A program made the translations under genes and the position numbers. A DNA stretch of 64,000 nt from Brachionus plicatilis (Eukaryota > Rotifera > Eurotatoria > Ploima > Brachionidae). Position 1 is the stretch's first letter. Each line of letters starts with the position of its first letter. Positions 59,281-64,000 of this stretch are shown here, piece by piece. The DNA is taken from NCBI GenBank assembly GCA_010279815.1, contig QEOQ01000180.1:171770-235769 (forward strand), in the 5' to 3' direction. The notes beneath the pieces are model-generated. The model saw only the letters and a list, made by a program, of their open reading frames with translations. It did no database searches and was not told the DNA's origin.

Positions 59281-59400
59281 TATCTGAGGATAGCTTGTTT
59301 GAAAAGGGAAAGGGCAATTGGCTGTTAGAGTGGGGCGTCTACGTGCGCCACTGCTTGGAGACTCAGGTCTCCCACAGCATTTGTACTACTACTACTATAA
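59281..59400 (+). repeat. Possible LINE 3' end with (TAC)n
   Basis: A less AT-rich stretch (GGGGCGTCTACGTGCGCCAC, GACTCAGGTCTCCCACAGCA) ends in TACTACTACTACTAT. It resembles the end of the LINE fragment at 38785-38860, which also passes through …CTCAGACACTCTACA before a (CTA)n run. No protein is supported. Confidence 0.45.
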
Positions 59401-59684
59401 TAAGTGTTATAGAGTTGTTACATTGTGGGAGTTGTTACATTTTTTTGATATTCAAAATTTTGCTTCTCCAAAAAATATTAGCCAAAAAATAAAGATTATA
59501 TAAATTATAAAAATATAAATTATGATGCATGTGTATTTTAAAAAATTTTTTTATTCGTACTTTTTTTCAAATGTACAATTTTATTAAAATAAAAAAAAAA
59601 TATCATCATCCAAATATAATTAATATTTTAATCAAAATGATAAAAAATTACTTAATATTTTTTTCATTTACAAAAAATAAGTTT
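59401..59684. other. 3' flank of topoisomerase II
   Basis: AT-rich 3' UTR/intergenic sequence downstream (minus strand) of the topoisomerase stop codon. Nothing else seen. Confidence 0.5.
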
Positions 59685-62600
59685 TCAATCTAATTTGTTA
59701 AGTTCATCTTCATCACTATAATTACATTTATTTTTTGGTTTTTTATTTCTCGTTTTTTTCGGTTTTTCATCTTCATCGTCCGAATCAATTTTTTTCCGCT
59801 TTGAGCTCGCTCTTTGCCTTTGAGTTGATTTACTGGCATTCTTTTTAGCTTTAAGCTCGATTTCAAAATCTGAATTTTCATCATCAGACTGTTCATCCTC
59901 ACTAGAAATTTCATTTTTGGACATTTTCTTTTTAGCCGATGTTTTTCCACCAGATTCTTTTTTTTTCCTAGGACTGCCCTTTCTTTTTCCTTCATTAGCT
60001 TTGTCATTTTTTTTACCAGCACTTTTGCCTCGTTTAGCTGCTATCTCAGACTCTGAATCCGATTCTTCAAAATATTTTTTAGCATCTATTTCCTCTTTTT
60101 GATTTAAATCATTGCTTTTCTTTTTGGTGGCGTTTTTTTCTGTCAAATCCCCTTCCATTTCACTGTCAATACTTTCATCTTCTTTTGCTGAACTCTGTTC
60201 CATTTCATCATCAGATTCTTCACTAAATTTATATGTAATATTTTTTTTAGCCCGACCAGAGCTTCTTGTTTCACCCAGTGCACTTTTGTCCAAAATTTCC
60301 TCATCAAAACTTTCTTCGTCTTCCGTCTCAACCACAATTTGCTCTTTTTTTTTTGCCGAATTTTTTATTTTTGTGTCATCTTTTTCCTCTTTTTTATCAC
60401 TATTCAAAGTCTGATCGCTAATTTTTTTTTCCTCAATTTTTTTCGGTGTCTTGACAGCTCTGACCTTGGCTTTGTTAGTGTTAGCCAAATTGTTAGAAAA
60501 CTCCTGGGCAAACTTGATTTTTTCTTCGTCCAATTTTCCCTCAGTAGTGATCACGTCTATCAGCGAAAGTGTTTTACTTTCCTCTTTCTTAGTCTTGGTG
60601 AGCAATTTCAGCTGCGTTTCCTTCTCAGTTTTGGCAATCAACTGGGCATCAGGCTTAGCTACGACCCTCTCTCCATTGGCATCTGGCAAGTACTCGTGGC
60701 GTAAAGTATTGGATTTTTTTTGAATTTTTAAATTTTTCTTAATCGATGCCTCGATTTCCTCTTTTTCTTTGTGCTCAAAATTTTGCAGCTCACTCTTAAA
60801 TTGGTCCAAGTCGTCGAGCCACAAGTCCTTGGCGCTTTTGGCCTGAATTTCTTTCAGCTCGACCAACTTTGCCTTTTGCTGCTTGAGTATTTCTTCTTTC
60901 TTTTCCAAAGTCAAGTTCCACAAAGGCATGGACAGCAAATAATTAAAGTCGTGACCACTGTCACAAAAATCCGGCTCCGAGTCCACCTCATCAGTCACTT
61001 CCTTTTCTCTACTAATCTTTTCTTTCCACTTTTTGACCGGGTCCGACTCGTAGCCCTTGCTGGCGAGCATTTTGATGAGATCTTTTTTTTTCAAATTTTC
61101 CACCTTAATCTTTCCCTCGATTTTCTCCACTATAAACCTGGCGATGTTGTTCAACTTGGCACTCTCGGCGCCCAGCATGGCCTCCAAGTACTCCTTTCTC
61201 TTCGCATAAAAATCAAGCCTCACCCCATAGAACTCTTTGACTATGTCCAACGGAGAATCGTATCTCCTCAGACAGCCCTTGGAATCAAACAAAACCATGT
61301 TGGTGAGAGCAATTGATTTTTGAATTTTGAAAAATTTGTGCAGTCCGCCCTGGTCCAGTGCGTGCTGATACTGTTTGCTGCTCATCTTGACCAAAAAGCG
61401 GACAGTTGCGTCCGTATGGTACTCTTTGTAGTCGTTGATAAGAGGACTAAATGGTGCTGATCTTGTTCCTTCGGCTTTTGACTCGGAGCCGTGCAAATAG
61501 CTCTCCAGAACACCTTCCTTGTACACCTGGGTCCAAGTGCCAATGGGCAACTCACTTATTTCAATGGTGTAATCACTTTTGCCACCATTGTCATCGAAAA
61601 TGAGCGCTATTTCACCATTGACCAAGTAATGAGAATCATCTAGCTTGTCAATGGAGCCCCTAAAATTTTTGTAAAAAGGCTTCATGGCTTTTAGATCTTG
61701 GCCTTTGATTAATCTGACCAAATTGTCAATTATTTCTCTTGGGTTAAAATTGGGAATTTTGACAGCCCAGCCGGTGCCTATGCCCTCGGCGCCGTTCACC
61801 AGAACCATTGGCAATATTGGACAATAGAACTCGGGCTCGACGGTCTGGCCGTCGTCATTCAAATAATTGAACAATGGATCATCTTTTGGATTGAATATGA
61901 ACCTGGTTAGCGGAGACAAATTTGTGAATATGTAACGGGGACTTGCTGCATCTTTGCCACCATGGAGCCGTGTGCCAAATTGGCCGATCGGAAGCAGCAA
62001 GTTTATGTTATTGCTTCCGACAAAATTTTGAGCCAGATTGATGATGGTTCCCATCAGCGACTGTTCGCCGTGATGGTACGCGCTCAACTCTGCCACTGAG
62101 CCTGCCAATTGGGCCACCTTGATCTCTTTCTGCAAATTTCTTTTAAAACAAGCGAACAGCACTTTTCGCTGACCGGGCTTGAACCCGTCCACTAGACTTG
62201 GTATGGAACGCTCGTTGTCCAAATTGCTGAACAACACCAGTTCTTTGTTTATAAATTGGCAATAGTTGATTTTTTTGGTATCCTTCTGATACAAATAGTT
62301 GTTTGTTTGTGAATTTCGACTTTGCATAAATCTGGTCAACCAGTCCTTGCGCTCCTCGACCAATTTTTTGTTAAAAGCCAATTGTATGGCCAAGTCATCT
62401 CGGGTGCCAGTGTACTCAAATTTAATGCAATGTCGGTTCATGTCAGAAAAATACTCTTTGGCTTCTTTGGAAGTGGATGTGCCCAAACCTTTGTAGTACT
62501 TTATTTTCCAAGTGTGCCAATCTAGTGTGGACTTTTGCCACTCTTCGAACTCGGGCATGGAGTAGAAAGCTTTTTCAGCATTGGTCTTGGACACTTTTAT

Positions 62601-64000
62601 AATGGGCGTTATAAATTCTTCTATGAAGCCATGCTTTAGCAAATTTGGCCATTGGTGATGAATAAAATTAATGATGAGTCCTTTGATGTGAGAGCCATCG
62701 AAATCTTGGTCTGTCATAATCATTATTTTGCCATATCTCAATTGTTTAAGTGAGTCTTTGGACTCGTATTTTTGCTTAAAGTTGAGGCCTATTATTTTAC
62801 AAATGCTGGTTATTTCATTGTTTTCCAGAATTTGTTTGGCAGTGGCTTCGCGCACATTCAGCATTTTGCCCCTTAGTGGAAACACGCCGTATCTGTCACG
62901 GCCCAGCACGCCCAGACCAGCAACTGCCAAAGTTTTGGCCGAGTCTCCCTCGGTCAAAATCAAAGTGCAGTTCAGAGAGTCCCTGGTTCCAGCGTTGTTG
63001 GCATCGTCCAGTTTGGGAATGCCTCTGACCTTGCTTTGTTTTGATTTAGAGCCGGTTTTTTCCAAGTCTGTTTTTTCTTTAAAAGCCAGCCAGTTCAACA
63101 CTCGGTCCACAATGCCTGATTTGGAGGCGATTTTTTTCAGAAAATCCTCAGACAGCTGGCACTTGGAGCCGAAATTTTTCACCTGCAAAGACATGCACTC
63201 TTTGGTCTGTGACTCAAAGACCGGGTTTTCAATCAGACAGTTGACGAACAGCCAAATGTGATTTTTTATTTGAAATGGCTTTACTTGGGTGCTGTTTTTG
63301 CCACTTTTTTTGTTCACCACTTCGCCCAAATACTTGACTATCTGGTCGCTGATGTAGTCCACATGACGACCACCTTTGCTAGTTGCTATGCTGTTCACAA
63401 AGCTGACTTGTTGAAAGCCAATGTCCGAAAAAGAGATGGCAATTTCCCATCTGGGGTTAGGGTTGTCGTACAGAATTTTGGCCTGGCTATTTGAGCCCAG
63501 AAAGTCGGGCTCATTGGTGTTGTTGGATACATACAATTTGCAGTAGTCTTCAAATTTGCTAATGGGAAGCTTTTTGTCGTTCAGGTAGACTTTGACTCCG
63601 CGAGTAGATGCCGCTATGTCATAGGCTCGTCTGGCCAACAGGGAAATTGTGTCGTCCTCGAGACTGTCCATGCCGAATTTGGCCAAATCTGGATAAAAAG
63701 TGATGCATGTAAAATCCTGGTCCTTGTTGGCTTTGATTATTGGATCAGCTGTTTTGTTCATGTTTGATTGCCAAGTTTGTTTGAAGTATTTTTTGCTCTC
63801 TTTGCACGAAGTTTCCACTATGAACTTGGTGCTGAAAATGTTGCACAGTTTGGCCCCAAAGCCGTTTCTGCCACCGGTCACCTTTTTTTCGCTGTCATTG
63901 TAATTGCTAGAGGTCAACAAATGACCGAAAATTAGCGTCGGCACAAAAACTTTTTCTTCCTTGTGCTCAACTATGGGAATGCCTTTGCCATTATTGTACA
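59685..64000 (-). CDS. TOP2: DNA topoisomerase II (5' end outside window)
   Basis: Type IIA topoisomerase: ATP-driven passage of one DNA duplex through a double-strand break, in the nucleus. The frame is open to the window edge (YNNGKGIPIVEHKEEKVF precedes VPTLIFGHLLTSSNYND), so only the first part of the GHKL ATPase is missing; no intron in 4.3 kb. Visible in order: ATP-lid GGRNGFGAKLCNIFS; transducer with the Q-K-type loop QTKECMSLQVKNFGSK; TOPRIM with EGDSAKTLAVAGL, PLRGKMLNVREA and metal-binding DQDFDGSHIKG; the winged-helix catalytic Tyr in ASPRYIFTNLSP (codon near 61933) after GTRLHGGKD; IGTGWAVKIPNFNP; coiled-coil gate region; and a C-terminal tail of about 300 residues rich in Lys/Glu/Ser with acidic serine patches and NLS-like KKKR runs, as in eukaryotic TOP2. 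Stop TGA at 59687-59685. Confidence 0.97.
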   Translation of the reverse strand, partial: YNNGKGIPIVEHKEEKVFVPTLIFGHLLTSSNYNDSEKKVTGGRNGFGAKLCNIFSTKFIVETSCKESKKYFKQTWQSNMNKTADPIIKANKDQDFTCITFYPDLAKFGMDSLEDDTISLLARRAYDIAASTRGVKVYLNDKKLPISKFEDYCKLYVSNNTNEPDFLGSNSQAKILYDNPNPRWEIAISFSDIGFQQVSFVNSIATSKGGRHVDYISDQIVKYLGEVVNKKSGKNSTQVKPFQIKNHIWLFVNCLIENPVFESQTKECMSLQVKNFGSKCQLSEDFLKKIASKSGIVDRVLNWLAFKEKTDLEKTGSKSKQSKVRGIPKLDDANNAGTRDSLNCTLILTEGDSAKTLAVAGLGVLGRDRYGVFPLRGKMLNVREATAKQILENNEITSICKIIGLNFKQKYESKDSLKQLRYGKIMIMTDQDFDGSHIKGLIINFIHHQWPNLLKHGFIEEFITPIIKVSKTNAEKAFYSMPEFEEWQKSTLDWHTWKIKYYKGLGTSTSKEAKEYFSDMNRHCIKFEYTGTRDDLAIQLAFNKKLVEERKDWLTRFMQSRNSQTNNYLYQKDTKKINYCQFINKELVLFSNLDNERSIPSLVDGFKPGQRKVLFACFKRNLQKEIKVAQLAGSVAELSAYHHGEQSLMGTIINLAQNFVGSNNINLLLPIGQFGTRLHGGKDAASPRYIFTNLSPLTRFIFNPKDDPLFNYLNDDGQTVEPEFYCPILPMVLVNGAEGIGTGWAVKIPNFNPREIIDNLVRLIKGQDLKAMKPFYKNFRGSIDKLDDSHYLVNGEIALIFDDNGGKSDYTIEISELPIGTWTQVYKEGVLESYLHGSESKAEGTRSAPFSPLINDYKEYHTDATVRFLVKMSSKQYQHALDQGGLHKFFKIQKSIALTNMVLFDSKGCLRRYDSPLDIVKEFYGVRLDFYAKRKEYLEAMLGAESAKLNNIARFIVEKIEGKIKVENLKKKDLIKMLASKGYESDPVKKWKEKISREKEVTDEVDSEPDFCDSGHDFNYLLSMPLWNLTLEKKEEILKQQKAKLVELKEIQAKSAKDLWLDDLDQFKSELQNFEHKEKEEIEASIKKNLKIQKKSNTLRHEYLPDANGERVVAKPDAQLIAKTEKETQLKLLTKTKKEESKTLSLIDVITTEGKLDEEKIKFAQEFSNNLANTNKAKVRAVKTPKKIEEKKISDQTLNSDKKEEKDDTKIKNSAKKKEQIVVETEDEESFDEEILDKSALGETRSSGRAKKNITYKFSEESDDEMEQSSAKEDESIDSEMEGDLTEKNATKKKSNDLNQKEEIDAKKYFEESDSESEIAAKRGKSAGKKNDKANEGKRKGSPRKKKESGGKTSAKKKMSKNEISSEDEQSDDENSDFEIELKAKKNASKSTQRQRASSKRKKIDSDDEDEKPKKTRNKKPKNKCNYSDEDELNKLD

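Noticed and set aside
60112..61316. Long plus-strand frames under the topoisomerase tail
   Set aside because: Complement of the Lys/Glu/Ser-rich C-terminal tail produces low-complexity Phe/Ser/Leu frames; codon bias follows the minus strand.

Overview
The window is a stretch of a very AT-rich, compact animal nuclear genome. Genes carry many short introns (often 45-100 bp) with GT..AG ends, and the gene set is metazoan: a Hox gene with hexapeptide and homeodomain, DEG/ENaC channels, a smoothelin-type calponin-homology protein, an ABCA transporter, two-domain small heat-shock proteins and DNA topoisomerase II. Base composition, intron size, the PAN plus LamG secreted protein and the Penelope-like remnant suggest a small-genome spiralian, most likely a monogonont rotifer of the Brachionus type. 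That assignment is an inference from sequence style, not a database match.

Layout. 1-1545: non-coding, with a perfect 33-bp palindrome. 1546-14067 (+): one ABCA full transporter of about 20 exons; its introns hold foldback elements, a MITE-like element and an antisense small-heat-shock gene (6552-7376). 14980-38183: three more copies of the same two-alpha-crystallin-domain gene, all minus: one 5'-truncated (14980-15540) and two intact (20512-21336, 37359-38183). Three copies share a TATA box and a heat-shock element. Between them lie an unidentified 142-aa gene (22690-23118), a decayed Gag-like fragment, a small unresolved gene (25471-25966), a PTB/PID-domain protein (26992-29472, minus) and a newly assembled three-exon secreted PAN-LamG gene (35812-36832, minus) with a broken paralogue of its first exons at 16156-16300.

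38.8-42.1 kb is a repeat graveyard: non-LTR reverse transcriptase pieces, a 303-bp MITE with an 8-bp target duplication and a Penelope-like RT remnant. 43756-45409 (+) is a nine-exon smoothelin-like gene. 46722-48272 (minus) and 55719-57254 (plus) are near-identical intronless DEG/ENaC genes in an inverted duplication whose arms bracket a Hox5/Scr-like gene (51681-52451). 57.3-59.7 kb holds a Tc1/mariner-style MITE and another foldback. 59685-64000 (minus) is DNA topoisomerase II, running off the right edge.

No operon logic is expected. The recurring theme is segmental copying: dispersed heat-shock copies carrying their own promoters, the inverted channel duplication with pieces of the smoothelin 3' region spliced into it, and a silent paralogue of the PAN-LamG gene. 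I found no convincing tRNA, rRNA, snRNA or CRISPR locus.
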